From: IGN2 sp964639955
Lineage (GTDB): Bacteria; Bacteroidota; Ignavibacteria; Ignavibacteriales; Ignavibacteriaceae
Length of the DNA stretch: 64,000 bases
NCBI GenBank assembly: GCA_964639955.1
Contig: CAZXGJ010000004.1
Span: 1 to 64,000, forward strand
Reading direction: 5' to 3'
The stretch's first letter is position 1, and each line of letters starts with the position of its first letter. Below the pieces are notes generated by a model. That model ran no database searches. It saw only the letters and a list, made by a program, of their open reading frames with translations, and was not told the DNA's origin. Below are positions 1-9,546 of this stretch, in pieces. Both the position numbers and the translations under genes were made by a program.

Positions 1-19
1 GTTTTTACATTAAACAAAT

Positions 20-544
20 TTAGGAAATTCCATTTCCTTCTGAAGCATTACAATAAGATTCATATTCAGATCCTACTTTTTCAGACCAAACTATGTGCAG
101 GTAACCATAATTGCTATATGCAGCATCTACTGCATTACAATTCACTTGACCATTTATGAAATTTCTTTGAGCTGAAAATGACCAGCTTGAACCGCCATCA
201 AAGCTCACCTGAATCCTGATTGCATAATCTTTCTTATAAACTGCATAGATTATATTCTCGTCACCTACAATGTTTGGAAAATCACCGTATTCATTTTGAA
301 AATTATATTCTGATTCTTTGCCTCCTGCTGAGTTCAGACGATAATATTTTACGTGTTGATAATTTGCAGATTTAATTACTTTAAGAACATGAATGCCATA
401 ATGGTTAGCAAACACTGCAATTCTTTCATGGTCGTCTGGAGAATCTATTAAAGGTATAACTGTAAGAACTCTATCATTCCATAGATCTTGAGAATATAAA
501 TTGGCACATACGAAAAGAATAATTAGAATAAGCATAGCTTTCAT
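20..544 (-). CDS. Secreted BNR/sialidase-like protein, probably truncated
   Basis: The 174-residue product begins with a signal peptide (MKAMLILIILFVCANLYSQ), so it is exported. The body has the look of a BNR or sialidase-like beta-propeller start: a QVSFDGGSSWS motif near residue 112 (the S-x-D-x-G-x-x-W Asp-box pattern) and an LHIVWSEK strand near 150. It stops right after a stretch (NASEGNGIS) that in such proteins normally leads into the next propeller blade. I therefore think it is C-terminally truncated by a nonsense or frameshift mutation, or is a decayed copy. It starts 14 bp after the stop of the FG-GAP gene and is probably co-transcribed with it. No T9SS tail is present. Function unknown. 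Confidence 0.6.
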   Translation of the reverse strand: MKAMLILIILFVCANLYSQDLWNDRVLTVIPLIDSPDDHERIAVFANHYGIHVLKVIKSANYQHVKYYRLNSAGGKESEYNFQNEYGDFPNIVGDENIIYAVYKKDYAIRIQVSFDGGSSWSFSAQRNFINGQVNCNAVDAAYSNYGYLHIVWSEKVGSEYESYCNASEGNGIS

Positions 545-558
545 TTTTTAAATTCCTT

Positions 559-2244
559 CTATTTAAGCATAACACCCTTTACAGTTTTTTTATAATAAGG
601 TGTTGCAAGGTGAATAAAATAAATTCCTGAATTAACTTCTCTTTGATATTTATCTTTTCCATTCCACTGCACTGTATACCTGCCCTCAAGTTTTTCTCCC
701 TCTTCGAGCGTTGTAATTTCATTTCCTAAAACATCGTATACTTTTAAGGATACCTGGCTTCTGACCGGAATTGTGTAAGCAATATTTGTTCCCGGGTTAA
801 AGGGATTCGGATAAACTTGTTCTAACTCAAACCCTGATAATTCCGAAACAATTGTATTTGCAGCGGATACAATAAAATTCGGTTTAAATAAGTGCGTAAC
901 CTCTTTCGTATACCCATTAGGCAAAGATGTGCCCCGATGAATTAATAATTCCTCAGTTTTATCGTTATCTATATCATACATAGTAATTCCAGTATATCCT
1001 CCGGGAATATTGTTCCTCGACATATAGAAGATTTCATAGTATGGATTTTCTGATGAACCCGCGAACTGCATAATAAATACATATACACTTATACAGATTA
1101 CTAGCTCTTCAGTGCCATCCTTATCCACATCCCTGGCAAATGCATTCCCGGCATATATCGGGAAAACACCTACGAAGTCTATCCTGCATACTTCTTCATA
1201 TTCGTTATCGCCGGTATATTCAAAACAGGTGAACCTTGTTACATCGGTATATCCATAAAAAGTAGTGCTCGAAACCCAGAATTCCGGTTTACCATTCTTA
1301 TCAATATCATTGGTTGCTAAATGCATATATACATTGTTTAATTCCACTTCTGTTTTCCAGACAGGCAGGTAAGTGTTTTCATCTTCATTTTCGATCATAA
1401 ACACTTCACCTCTCCAGTTTCCATAAACAATATCCGTTTTATTATCCAGATCAAAATCTCCTATGGAAAAGCCCTGGGAATAATTACTAGGATCAGGTAT
1501 TTCAGCTACAGGGTCAAAGTTATTGGCAATAGGATTATATTCGCATAATACTATTCTAGCGCCTTGAAAGTCATAGAACAAGAAATCGGTTACTCCATTT
1601 TTATTAAAATCTCCGAATTTGGGGTTATCAAGCTGACCTGGATATGAACTAAAAATGATATCCAGTTGAGTTGGCAAGAAACTAATACTATCTGATTTGT
1701 AAAAAAGACTGTAACCTGAAACTCGACCTCGAGTTAAAAGCTTTAACTCTCCATTATGGGCTATATCATATAATCCATTACTTACTCCCACTGAATCAGG
1801 AAAAACATATTTAAGTGAAAAACTGCCTGATGAATCCATTTCAAAAATATTTGCCCATACGGGGAGTGTATAATAATCTTTCGTATAACCATATATCTCA
1901 GGTAATCCGTTTTTATTTGCATCGCCTATAATCAGCTCATAGCCTGTACTAGTTGCAACAGGCACTTCCTGCCAGAAGTAGTACATATCTTTGTAGAGCA
2001 TGGTATCTATGGTCCAGGTTTCTATTACTGTGGTGGGGATAGAATCAGTCAGGAGGGTTTCTGTTTTCCCAAGGTAATAATACTGTGTTACTCCTCCGGG
2101 GTACTCAATCCTGTAAATATCATTACCTTCCCCAGTAACTTCTATATCACCTCTGTTTTTCAACTCCTCAAGCAATTCCTTCTTATCCGTTTGAGGTAAC
2201 AGCAAAATATTTAGTAATGCAATTAAGGCAATCAGCTTTTTCAT
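559..2244 (-). CDS. Secreted FG-GAP/VCBS-repeat protein with T9SS sorting domain
   Basis: The start is placed at the ATG at 2244, because MKKLIALIALLNILLLPQ is a clean signal peptide; an in-frame ATG 39 bp upstream would put a polar extension before it. The 561-residue protein carries at least six D-x-[DN]-x-[DN]-G calcium-loop motifs typical of FG-GAP/VCBS beta-propellers (GDANKNGLPE, GDFNKNGVTD, GDFDLDNKTD, NDIDKNGKPE, RDVDKDGTEE, YDIDNDKTEE). The last ~90 residues form a T9SS type A sorting domain (YPNPFNPGTNIAYTIP, then KVYDVLGNEI and the terminal KTVKGVMLK). It is expected to be secreted through the type IX system and anchored to or released from the cell surface. Ligand unknown. Confidence 0.85.
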   Translation of the reverse strand: MKKLIALIALLNILLLPQTDKKELLEELKNRGDIEVTGEGNDIYRIEYPGGVTQYYYLGKTETLLTDSIPTTVIETWTIDTMLYKDMYYFWQEVPVATSTGYELIIGDANKNGLPEIYGYTKDYYTLPVWANIFEMDSSGSFSLKYVFPDSVGVSNGLYDIAHNGELKLLTRGRVSGYSLFYKSDSISFLPTQLDIIFSSYPGQLDNPKFGDFNKNGVTDFLFYDFQGARIVLCEYNPIANNFDPVAEIPDPSNYSQGFSIGDFDLDNKTDIVYGNWRGEVFMIENEDENTYLPVWKTEVELNNVYMHLATNDIDKNGKPEFWVSSTTFYGYTDVTRFTCFEYTGDNEYEEVCRIDFVGVFPIYAGNAFARDVDKDGTEELVICISVYVFIMQFAGSSENPYYEIFYMSRNNIPGGYTGITMYDIDNDKTEELLIHRGTSLPNGYTKEVTHLFKPNFIVSAANTIVSELSGFELEQVYPNPFNPGTNIAYTIPVRSQVSLKVYDVLGNEITTLEEGEKLEGRYTVQWNGKDKYQREVNSGIYFIHLATPYYKKTVKGVMLK

Positions 2245-2720
2245 TTCATTAAAATTATAATTTATGGAAAAGATAAATTTCATATCTTTTCAAGCTATGT
2301 AAAACCAGTTGGGTATTCATTCTTAACAGTATATTTAACAGAGCTAAATTTAATTATAACAAAAAAGGCACAAACAATGTGCCTTATAAAAACTAAAACG
2401 TTGCAATTAAAATAAACTTTACAATTTTCATTCAGGTATAAAAGTATGAGCGGGAAGAAAATCATTCCGATTTTCTCCCAGAGAGAGAGAGAGTAAATAT
2501 TGTGCCAGAGTATTAATCATCAGGTAGTTATTCTGAATTAATCCTGGTAAAAACTTAGTAAATGAATTTTACAAAGGCAAGCTATTTAAAATTAAATTCT
2601 TTTGGATGCATTGATTTGTAAACAGTAATTGAAAGTAAATCGTACTCAGGAGAAGCCGGAAGGAATTGACTTTATTAAATAACTTAGACCTTAACCCAAC
2701 TGTTTTGGCTTATCTAAAAA
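2245..2720. other. Intergenic region of about 475 bp
   Basis: No convincing coding sequence. It contains a minus-strand terminator hairpin (2359-2385), an imperfect hairpin at 2452-2479 (arms gggaagaaaatc and gattttctccc) followed by a GA dinucleotide run at about 2480-2493, and presumably the promoter for the FG-GAP gene. I could not assign promoter elements with confidence. Confidence 0.5.
2359..2385 (-). terminator. Rho-independent terminator downstream of the subtilase gene
   Basis: On the minus strand the arms AAGGCAC and GTGCCTT form a perfect 7-bp stem around a 7-nt loop (2365-2385). The stem is followed by a run of six T residues (2361-2366 on the plus strand). It lies about 335 bp beyond the stop of the subtilisin-like gene, so it may end a long 3' UTR or an independent small transcript. 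Confidence 0.65.
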
Positions 2721-4709
2721 TCACCGCAGCAGGATAAGATTCCTGCTGAAAAATTTTCCATTCAGATCAATCAGGAAATAATATGCGCCGCTTGCGGCTG
2801 AAATTCCCGAATTTGTGTGTCCGCTCCACGTAATTCTGTTTGTCCCTTCGGTCGTTACCATACTAAATTTGCTTACCTGCTGCCCGAGAGCATCGATGAT
2901 AGTTACATTAAGATTTTCATTTCCCGATGATTTGACATCGATATAAGTTTCAGTTTGTTCTTTGGGAATAAAAGGATTCGGGTAAGGATCACTTACGATG
3001 AAATCAGTAAATTCTTTCTTAAGATCCAGGTTAAGCTGAATATCGAGCTGCCCGTAATAAAATTTGTAGACATCCTCAAACGGATCGCGGAAAGGATTGT
3101 TGTTATAATCATTATAGGTTATATAAAAATTCACAATGTCACCATCAAACAGGAACGGAAAATTAAAAGTATAGGCATACTCACCACCGAACAACATTTC
3201 CCCATCGATATAATTATCCCCGCCCGTTGAATAATGAACCACGACTGTTTGAGGATTTATGTTCTCTCTCTCTAAAAACATTTTCGTAAGAGTGTAGGAA
3301 CCGTTTTCATATTTAAGATTCGGGAACTCAATGGCATTCAAAGCGGAAATCAACCCGTAACCTCTTTCATAATCTGGAGTTTTGCTGTAATCCGCAGTTT
3401 CGAAAAAGATATTCCGTACCTGTGTGTTCTTAAGATGCGGATGAGCAGAGAGCAGCAATGCAGCAACGCCGCTTGCGATGGGAGCTGCTACCGAAGTACC
3501 GCTTGCATAAAAATACCCGTCAAAATCACCAGCCCTTGCACAGTAAACGCTAACTCCCTGTGCAAGCAGGTCGGGTTTAATTCTCCCATCGAAAGTCGGA
3601 CCCCTGCTGCTGAAATCGGCAACAACATTACTGCTGTTAACAGCCCCGATAGCCAGAGTGTTAACTCCGTCTGCCGGAGCGATTATATAGAACCATGAAC
3701 CGTTACCTTCATTGCCGGCCGAGGTTATTGTAACAACTCCTCTTCTGAATGCAAGCTCAGCAGCACGTGTAACAATGGTGGTTTGTCCATCCATATTTTC
3801 GTAAGTATAAGAAAATTCCGGGGGATCGAAAACGCTGTAGCCAAGTGAACTGCTTGTAACATCAACCCCGTAAGCCTCCATCCACTCGAGTGCAGCAGCG
3901 TAGTTATCTTCTTCTACGTGCGTTTCGCTTCTTACATCTTCAGTCTTTGCCAGTATAAAGCTTGAACCATACGCTGAGCCAATCAGCGAGCTGTCTTTAA
4001 ATCCGCCGACAATTGAAAAGACCAATGTTCCATGGGAATGCTGCGAAGGATTATCGCTTGAATCGTTAGCAGTATTCGTATCGTTGAATACAAAATCGTA
4101 TTCAGCAGCAACATCCGAGTTTACTAGCGATTCGTGATTCTTCCAGTCAAATCCTGTATCAAGAAGCCCAAGCAGTATTCCCTCACCGGTAAATCCTTTC
4201 GAATGTACTAATGGTATTTCAGATAACTGAAGCTGACCAAAAGACGGTCCGTAATCAAAAGCTGTTTTTTGCAGAAAACTGTTATTAAATTCTGAAATAG
4301 ATTCGGGATTATTGAAAACAAAGGTTTTAACAGGTTCAATTTTTTCGATATAATCAAGCTGCCTCACTTTATTCAGCTTTTCATCATCCAGATATGCTGT
4401 TACAGCATTAAACCAACGCAATTCATTATCAATTTCAATTCCCAGAGATTTAATACCCGTAACATAATCCTCATTTAGCGGTAAATCTTCAAAAGTAATA
4501 AAATCATCTTCTCCCATATTCTTTATTCTTCTCTGTATACTTCTTTCTGATAGAAGTTCAACTGCCGATTGAAATAATTCAGAATTCTTTTCGAGCTTTA
4601 CTCCTTTTTCAACACCTTTATCTTTAAAATAGATGAAAAATTTTGGTTGGGAGTAAGCGTTTGATAAAAGTAAAATGAATACAACTAAAAATATTTTTCT
4701 GCCGGTCAT
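2721..4709 (-). CDS. Subtilisin-like serine protease (S8) with T9SS sorting domain
   Basis: A 662-residue secreted protease. The ATG at 4709 gives a good signal peptide (MTGRKIFLVVFILLLSNAYS); a TTG at 4736 would overlap lepB. The catalytic triad is visible: Asp184 in LLDTGFDW, His226 in HSHGT, and Ser406 in GTSVAAP. An inhibitor-like propeptide appears to precede it (residues ~20-130). The C-terminus is a T9SS type A domain (DPYPNPFIP near 580, TIIDALGQQV, final NLILLR). The enzyme should be exported by the Sec and type IX routes and degrade extracellular protein. It follows lepB closely, so the two may share a transcript. Confidence 0.93.
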   Translation of the reverse strand: MTGRKIFLVVFILLLSNAYSQPKFFIYFKDKGVEKGVKLEKNSELFQSAVELLSERSIQRRIKNMGEDDFITFEDLPLNEDYVTGIKSLGIEIDNELRWFNAVTAYLDDEKLNKVRQLDYIEKIEPVKTFVFNNPESISEFNNSFLQKTAFDYGPSFGQLQLSEIPLVHSKGFTGEGILLGLLDTGFDWKNHESLVNSDVAAEYDFVFNDTNTANDSSDNPSQHSHGTLVFSIVGGFKDSSLIGSAYGSSFILAKTEDVRSETHVEEDNYAAALEWMEAYGVDVTSSSLGYSVFDPPEFSYTYENMDGQTTIVTRAAELAFRRGVVTITSAGNEGNGSWFYIIAPADGVNTLAIGAVNSSNVVADFSSRGPTFDGRIKPDLLAQGVSVYCARAGDFDGYFYASGTSVAAPIASGVAALLLSAHPHLKNTQVRNIFFETADYSKTPDYERGYGLISALNAIEFPNLKYENGSYTLTKMFLERENINPQTVVVHYSTGGDNYIDGEMLFGGEYAYTFNFPFLFDGDIVNFYITYNDYNNNPFRDPFEDVYKFYYGQLDIQLNLDLKKEFTDFIVSDPYPNPFIPKEQTETYIDVKSSGNENLNVTIIDALGQQVSKFSMVTTEGTNRITWSGHTNSGISAASGAYYFLIDLNGKFFSRNLILLR

Positions 4710-4725
4710 AAATCTGCTTAAGAAA

Positions 4726-5583
4726 TTATTCAACAAATTTAAAAATTCTGTTCGATCTTATTGCTGAAAGAAACCCGAGCGGACCGGGTGCAACTTTATT
4801 TTGGTTAACCGACCAGTAAATGAACATCGCTTTGCCGATTATCATTTTTTCGGTGATAAACCCGAAGTACCTGCTATCCATACTTACATCAAGATTATCA
4901 CCTATTACAAAATAATGATCCTGCGTCAGCACATATTCATTTAATGGTTTGCCGTTAAGAGTAATAACTGAACCTTCAAGAATCAGTGAGCGCAATCCAA
5001 AATCCATTACAATAACCGATTGCCAACGTTCAAAGTTGTTCGGGGTGATATGAATTGTATCTCCTTTTGCAGGAATAACGATGGGTCCGTAATTATCCCT
5101 GTTCCATTTGCTGCCGGGCGGATATATGCCTTCTTCCTTTACCCAGCCGCCCCGCAGATTTTCTTTAGAATAATTTATTGTTGAAGGAAGTTCTATCTTC
5201 TTTCCATTAACAAAAAATTCTTTATTTATTATTTGTAAAGTATCGTGCGGGCAGGCAACAATTCTTTTAATAAATTTTGAATTTTCCATAAGCGAATCGC
5301 TGTAGAAACCTTTAGGAAATTCAAATACAACCAGGTTATTTATGCCGGGCATTCCGGTGCTGAAAAGTTCAGTATGCGGTATAGGGAAATTAATTAAAGG
5401 AAGCTCGTGCGGTGTTGAAAACTTATAGGCAAATTTATTTACAACGATGAAATCGCCTGGCAAAAGCGTGTTTTCCATTGAAGCACTGGGAATTTGGAAT
5501 GCATCGAAGAGAAATGCTTTAATAATTATTGCTGCAATAAAAACCAGCAGCAGAATCTTAAAAAGTTTAAACAGCTTTTTGAT
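4726..5583 (-). CDS. lepB: Signal peptidase I with apparent non-AUG (ATC) start
   Basis: Type I signal peptidase, cleaving Sec signal peptides at the outer face of the inner membrane. The first in-frame ATG (5478) cannot be the start: the codons just upstream read FQIPSAS, and the last Ser (codon 5479-5481), directly before that Met, is the family nucleophile in the P-S-x-S-M motif. Further upstream the frame encodes a basic segment and a membrane helix (KKLFKLFKILLLVFIAAIII), then meets a stop at 5605-5607. No ATG, GTG or TTG occurs in between. The best start is ATC at 5583, with AAGG 11 nt upstream, giving 285 residues. The catalytic Lys lies in KRIVACPHDT, and the box E motif GDNLDVSMDSRYFG is intact. 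The gene follows lepA by 25 bp. Confidence 0.88.
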   Translation of the reverse strand: MKKLFKLFKILLLVFIAAIIIKAFLFDAFQIPSASMENTLLPGDFIVVNKFAYKFSTPHELPLINFPIPHTELFSTGMPGINNLVVFEFPKGFYSDSLMENSKFIKRIVACPHDTLQIINKEFFVNGKKIELPSTINYSKENLRGGWVKEEGIYPPGSKWNRDNYGPIVIPAKGDTIHITPNNFERWQSVIVMDFGLRSLILEGSVITLNGKPLNEYVLTQDHYFVIGDNLDVSMDSRYFGFITEKMIIGKAMFIYWSVNQNKVAPGPLGFLSAIRSNRIFKFVE

Positions 5584-5608
5584 ATTATCTGTTACCTTAA
5601 ATTGTTAT

Positions 5609-7402
5609 TTATTCGTCTATCTGAAGCACGGCTAAAAATGCTTCCTGCGGTATTTCCACATTGCCTACCTGCTTCATTCGTTTCTTACCTTCTTTCTGTT
5701 TTTCAAGGAGCTTTCGTTTCCGGGTTATATCTCCGCCGTAACATTTTGCAAGCACATTTTTTCTTAAAGCTTTCACAACCGATTTTGAAATTACCTTTGA
5801 ACCAATAGCAGCCTGTATTGAAATTTCGAACATCTGCCTTGGTATCAAATCCTTAAGTTTGGTGCAAACTTTCCTTCCCCAGTCATAAGCTTTATCCCTG
5901 TGCACAATCATTGAAAGAGCATCGACCGGATCGCCGTTGAGCAGAATATCCAGCTTAACTAAATCAGATTTGTAATAACCTGCGTACTCGTAATCAAAAG
6001 AAGCATAACCGCGGGTTGTGGATTTAAGCTTATCGTAAAAATCGAAAATAATTTCCGAAAGTGGAAATTCATATTGAAGGTCTGCACGGGTCGGGTCAAG
6101 ATAGGTTGTGTTTTTATAGATGCCTCTTTTATCCATCGAGAGCTTCATTATGTTTCCAACAAATTCGCTGGGAGTTACAATTTGTGCTTTTATATAAGGT
6201 TCCTCTATAAACTCAATTTCACCAATTGGGGGCATCTCGGCGGGATTATCAACCACAATCTTCTCTCCTTTTTTTGAGTAAACCAAATACTCAACATTTG
6301 GCAGAGTAGTGATGATTGTCTGATCATATTCTCTGTGTAATCTTTCCTGTACAATTTCCATATGAAGCAGACCAAGGAATCCGCACCGGAAACCAAACCC
6401 AAGCGCGGCAGAAGTTTCGGGCTGATAAATCAAGGCAGAATCGTTTAGGCGAAACCTTTCAAGCGCATCACGCAGGCTCTCATAGTCATCGGAATCGGTT
6501 GGATAAAGACCGCTGTAGACCATTGGCTTAACTTCCTTATAGCCGGGTAACGGTTTTTCAGCACCGTTTTTAGCATGCGTAACTGTATCACCAACCTTTG
6601 CATACCTTACATCTTTTATTCCGGCAATAAGGTAGCCGACATTTCCTGCTGAAAGCTCGTCACTCTTTATTTTTCTTAAACCAAGTATGCCGATTTCTTC
6701 AGCTTCCATCGTTTCATACCCGGCAAAGAATTTTATTTTGTCATTAGTCCGGAGCGTTCCGTTGAAAATTCTGATATAAGTAACTGCCCCGCGATAAGAA
6801 TCAAATATGGAATCAAAAATCAATGCCTGCAGAGGAGCTTCCGGATCTCCTTTTGGCGGAGGAATTCTTTTCACTATTTCTTCAAGCAGTTGGTCAATTC
6901 CGATGTTTGCTTTGGCACTTACTTTAAGAATATCATCCTGACTGCAGCCAATCAGGTCGATTATCTGATGTGCCACTCTTTCAACTTCAGCGCTTGGTAA
7001 ATCTATTTTATTGAGAACGGGAATTATCTCGAGCCCGGCATCGAGTGCAAGATAGAGATTGCTTATTGTCTGTGCTTCAACACCCTGTGCTGCATCAACC
7101 ACCAGCAGGGCACCTTCGCAGGCAGCAAGCGAACGTGATACTTCGTAGCTGAAATCAACGTGGCCCGGGGTATCAATAAGATTTAAAATATATTTTTCAC
7201 CGTCGCTTGCCTTGTAATGCATCTGGATAGCGTGAGACTTAATTGTAATTCCTCTTTCTCTTTCCAGATCCATATCATCGAGCACCTGGTTTTTGGCTTC
7301 CCTTGCAGTTACAGCGCCGGTTTTCTCGAGCAGCCGGTCTGCAATGGTAGATTTACCATGGTCTATGTGTGCAATAATGCAGAAGTTTCTTATTTGTTTC
7401 AT
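5609..7402 (-). CDS. lepA: Translation elongation factor 4 (LepA), GTPase
   Basis: A 597-residue protein of the usual EF4 length. G-domain motifs are in order: AHIDHGKST (G1, residue ~10), RGITIKS (G2), DTPGHVDF (G3), NKIDLPSA (G4). The C-terminal LepA-specific domain ends in RKRKLLEKQKEGKKRMKQ and VEIPQEAFLAVL, which are diagnostic of EF4 rather than EF-G. EF4 binds ribosomes and promotes back-translocation or late subunit assembly steps. It lies directly upstream of lepB, an ordering common in many bacteria. The start ATG at 7402 fits the family N-terminus. Confidence 0.98.
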   Translation of the reverse strand: MKQIRNFCIIAHIDHGKSTIADRLLEKTGAVTAREAKNQVLDDMDLERERGITIKSHAIQMHYKASDGEKYILNLIDTPGHVDFSYEVSRSLAACEGALLVVDAAQGVEAQTISNLYLALDAGLEIIPVLNKIDLPSAEVERVAHQIIDLIGCSQDDILKVSAKANIGIDQLLEEIVKRIPPPKGDPEAPLQALIFDSIFDSYRGAVTYIRIFNGTLRTNDKIKFFAGYETMEAEEIGILGLRKIKSDELSAGNVGYLIAGIKDVRYAKVGDTVTHAKNGAEKPLPGYKEVKPMVYSGLYPTDSDDYESLRDALERFRLNDSALIYQPETSAALGFGFRCGFLGLLHMEIVQERLHREYDQTIITTLPNVEYLVYSKKGEKIVVDNPAEMPPIGEIEFIEEPYIKAQIVTPSEFVGNIMKLSMDKRGIYKNTTYLDPTRADLQYEFPLSEIIFDFYDKLKSTTRGYASFDYEYAGYYKSDLVKLDILLNGDPVDALSMIVHRDKAYDWGRKVCTKLKDLIPRQMFEISIQAAIGSKVISKSVVKALRKNVLAKCYGGDITRKRKLLEKQKEGKKRMKQVGNVEIPQEAFLAVLQIDE

Positions 7403-7489
7403 ACGAAAAGAATAATAGGTGTGTAAATATAAAGAGGGGTAGGTATTTATTAAAGGTAGTTTGGTTAATTAAAATAAATGCAAGTTGTT

Positions 7490-8449
7490 TTATACTGTCA
7501 AGCTTTGTGATTCCCGTATTTTAGAAATCGTATCCACAATAATCCCTTCCCTTAATGCATTCTCAGACACAGTCATCTCTTTCAGCTTAAATGTTTCAAA
7601 TGCCTGCGCGAGAATAAGCAAGCCGGCAGGAATTATATCGGCTCTTTTAATTTCCATTCCTTCAATAAATAACCTGTCAACGGGGGATTTACACTTTAAA
7701 ATATCTTCAGTTAATTTAAAAACCTCAGCCGCAGAAATCGTAAATCCATTCATAGACTTTTTGAATTTGCCTGACCGCCTGAAAGATATGATTGAAGCAG
7801 CAGCTACTATTGTACCCGAAGTGCCAACAGCAAGATCAAATTTATGAGCCGGATGCAGACTGCTTACGGCATTTATCTTATCCTGTATGTACTGACGGCA
7901 CATATCAATCCCGGCATCTGAAAGGATATAATCCGGGAAAAACATTTTACTTAACCTTACTGCGCCGATCTTCAGACTTTCCGCAAATTCAGAAATTCCG
8001 TTTTCACCTAATAAAAATTCTGTGCTGCCGCCGCCGATATCAATACAAAGTACACGTTTTTTCTTTACATCGAGTGCATTCTGAACGCCGAGGTAGATAA
8101 GCTCTGCCTCAGCCTTTCCATCTATTGCCTCTACAGCAATACCAGTTTGCTCAAGCACCCGCTCAATAAATTCTTCCTTGTTTTTTGCTTCTCTTACGGC
8201 ACTTGTTGCTATGGCTCTTACATCGGCTTTATAAAAATGTGCTATCTTGGCGAAGTCATTTAGAATATCGAAGGCTTTTTCCATTTCACCTTCCGAAAGA
8301 ATGCTGAATCCTTTTCCCTGATGCGAACCAAGACGTATTACCTCTCTTTCCCTGTCAACTATTTTGAAGGCGCCACCACTTTTTACTTCAACTATTATAA
8401 GGTGAAAAGAATTTGTGCCCATATCAATTGCTGCAATACACTTTTTCAT
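7490..8449 (-). CDS. Ppx/GppA family exopolyphosphatase
   Basis: A 319-residue member of the ASKHA-fold Ppx/GppA family, which hydrolyses polyphosphate or pppGpp. The start is ATG at 8449, giving MKKCIAAIDMGTNSFHLIIVE, the typical phosphate-1 loop; a Shine-Dalgarno-like GGGAG lies just upstream, within the end of the GT9 gene. The second loop is CIDIGGGSTEFLL (~residue 133) and a third glycine-rich loop is AVGTSGT. It is the short form (no HD domain). The start lies 2 bp after the upstream glycosyltransferase stop, so translation is probably coupled. Confidence 0.92.
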   Translation of the reverse strand: MKKCIAAIDMGTNSFHLIIVEVKSGGAFKIVDREREVIRLGSHQGKGFSILSEGEMEKAFDILNDFAKIAHFYKADVRAIATSAVREAKNKEEFIERVLEQTGIAVEAIDGKAEAELIYLGVQNALDVKKKRVLCIDIGGGSTEFLLGENGISEFAESLKIGAVRLSKMFFPDYILSDAGIDMCRQYIQDKINAVSSLHPAHKFDLAVGTSGTIVAAASIISFRRSGKFKKSMNGFTISAAEVFKLTEDILKCKSPVDRLFIEGMEIKRADIIPAGLLILAQAFETFKLKEMTVSENALREGIIVDTISKIRESQSLTV

Positions 8450-8451
8450 TT

Positions 8452-9546
8452 TTAGTTCTCCCTGGCGGTTAAAATTAATTTGCAAAGATGAAATACATCA
8501 TCAACCGAAACATCATCAATTAATTCTGATTTTCGGATAAAATATTTATTTCTTCCGATTGGTGCCCAGTTAAACGGATTGGTTGGTCCAAAGATGGAAA
8601 TCTGCGCGGTGCCGGTTGTTCCTGCCACATGCATAATCCCAGTATCGTTGGAAATAAAAAGATCTGATTTTGAGATAAGCGCAGCAACCTGAGGTATCGG
8701 TTTGTTAATAAATTTACCGAATTTAATTTCAAGCTTTTTAGAAAGGTAATTAATGTCCTCCTTTTCAGCCCATCCGCCTGTAAGATAAAAATTTGATGGG
8801 TATTCTTCATCTATATTTTTTATCAGTGCGGCAAATTTATCCAGAGACCAGCGGTTGCCGGGTTTTGCCGCACCGACATGCAATCCTATCAGGTATTTTT
8901 TTTCTTTGTCTGAAAACTCAGTTATAAAATTTTCTGCGAATGCGGAATCAGTTCCGTTAAAGCTTATAGCAGATCTATAGTCTTGTGTATTTATTCCGAA
9001 TGGTCTTACAATATCGAGTCCGTAGTCTGAAATGTGCGAATCGGGGTGTTTTCTCCAGTCTAGATCAACACGCCTGTCGAAAAAAAACGAGCTGCTGTTT
9101 GGTTTGCCATCCAGTGAATTCGGACCGATCCGGATTTTGGATTTAGAAATTCTAGCCAGCAGGTTGCTGGTAAATGAAACAGAAACGGTTACGGGTACAA
9201 TAACCAGGTCATATCCTTCTCTTAAAATTTTTCTGAGCTTATTGATATAGAAAGGATTAAAAAGTTTTTTTTTGTCAAAGACAAAAATGCGGTCGAGTAA
9301 TTTGTTATTAACCATGCCCGGATAATTAACAGGGCTAAGCACAAGTGTAATATTGGAACCGGGGTAGGTTTCCTTCAAAGCTCTGAACAATGAAACACCT
9401 GCCAGTAAATCACCTAATTGATTGTGCTGTCTTACAACTAAAATTTTTTCGGGATTTCCAATGTCCCCGCTTTTATTTTCAGGAACTGAAAAAAATCTTC
9501 TGCAGATTTTTAATATGATATTACCGGGAAATGTATTCTTAGCCAT
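8452..9546 (-). CDS. Glycosyltransferase family 9 (heptosyltransferase-like)
   Basis: A 364-residue GT9 enzyme of the ADP-heptose:LPS heptosyltransferase type. The N-terminal Rossmann domain shows ILVVRQHNQLGDLLAGVSLFRAL (family pattern R-x-x-x-x-G-D), and the C-terminal nucleotide-sugar domain shows LHVGAAKPGNRW and the conserved SNDTGIMHVAGTTGT stretch. It probably adds a sugar to lipopolysaccharide core at the inner membrane. Donor and acceptor cannot be told from sequence. Its 5' end overlaps the small membrane protein gene by 8 bp, and the ppx start follows its stop directly, so these form one operon. Confidence 0.88.
   Translation of the reverse strand: MAKNTFPGNIILKICRRFFSVPENKSGDIGNPEKILVVRQHNQLGDLLAGVSLFRALKETYPGSNITLVLSPVNYPGMVNNKLLDRIFVFDKKKLFNPFYINKLRKILREGYDLVIVPVTVSVSFTSNLLARISKSKIRIGPNSLDGKPNSSSFFFDRRVDLDWRKHPDSHISDYGLDIVRPFGINTQDYRSAISFNGTDSAFAENFITEFSDKEKKYLIGLHVGAAKPGNRWSLDKFAALIKNIDEEYPSNFYLTGGWAEKEDINYLSKKLEIKFGKFINKPIPQVAALISKSDLFISNDTGIMHVAGTTGTAQISIFGPTNPFNWAPIGRNKYFIRKSELIDDVSVDDVFHLCKLILTAREN

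Noticed and set aside
4726..5478. lepB starting at the first ATG
   Set aside because: This start would exclude the catalytic Ser and the membrane anchor encoded directly upstream in frame.
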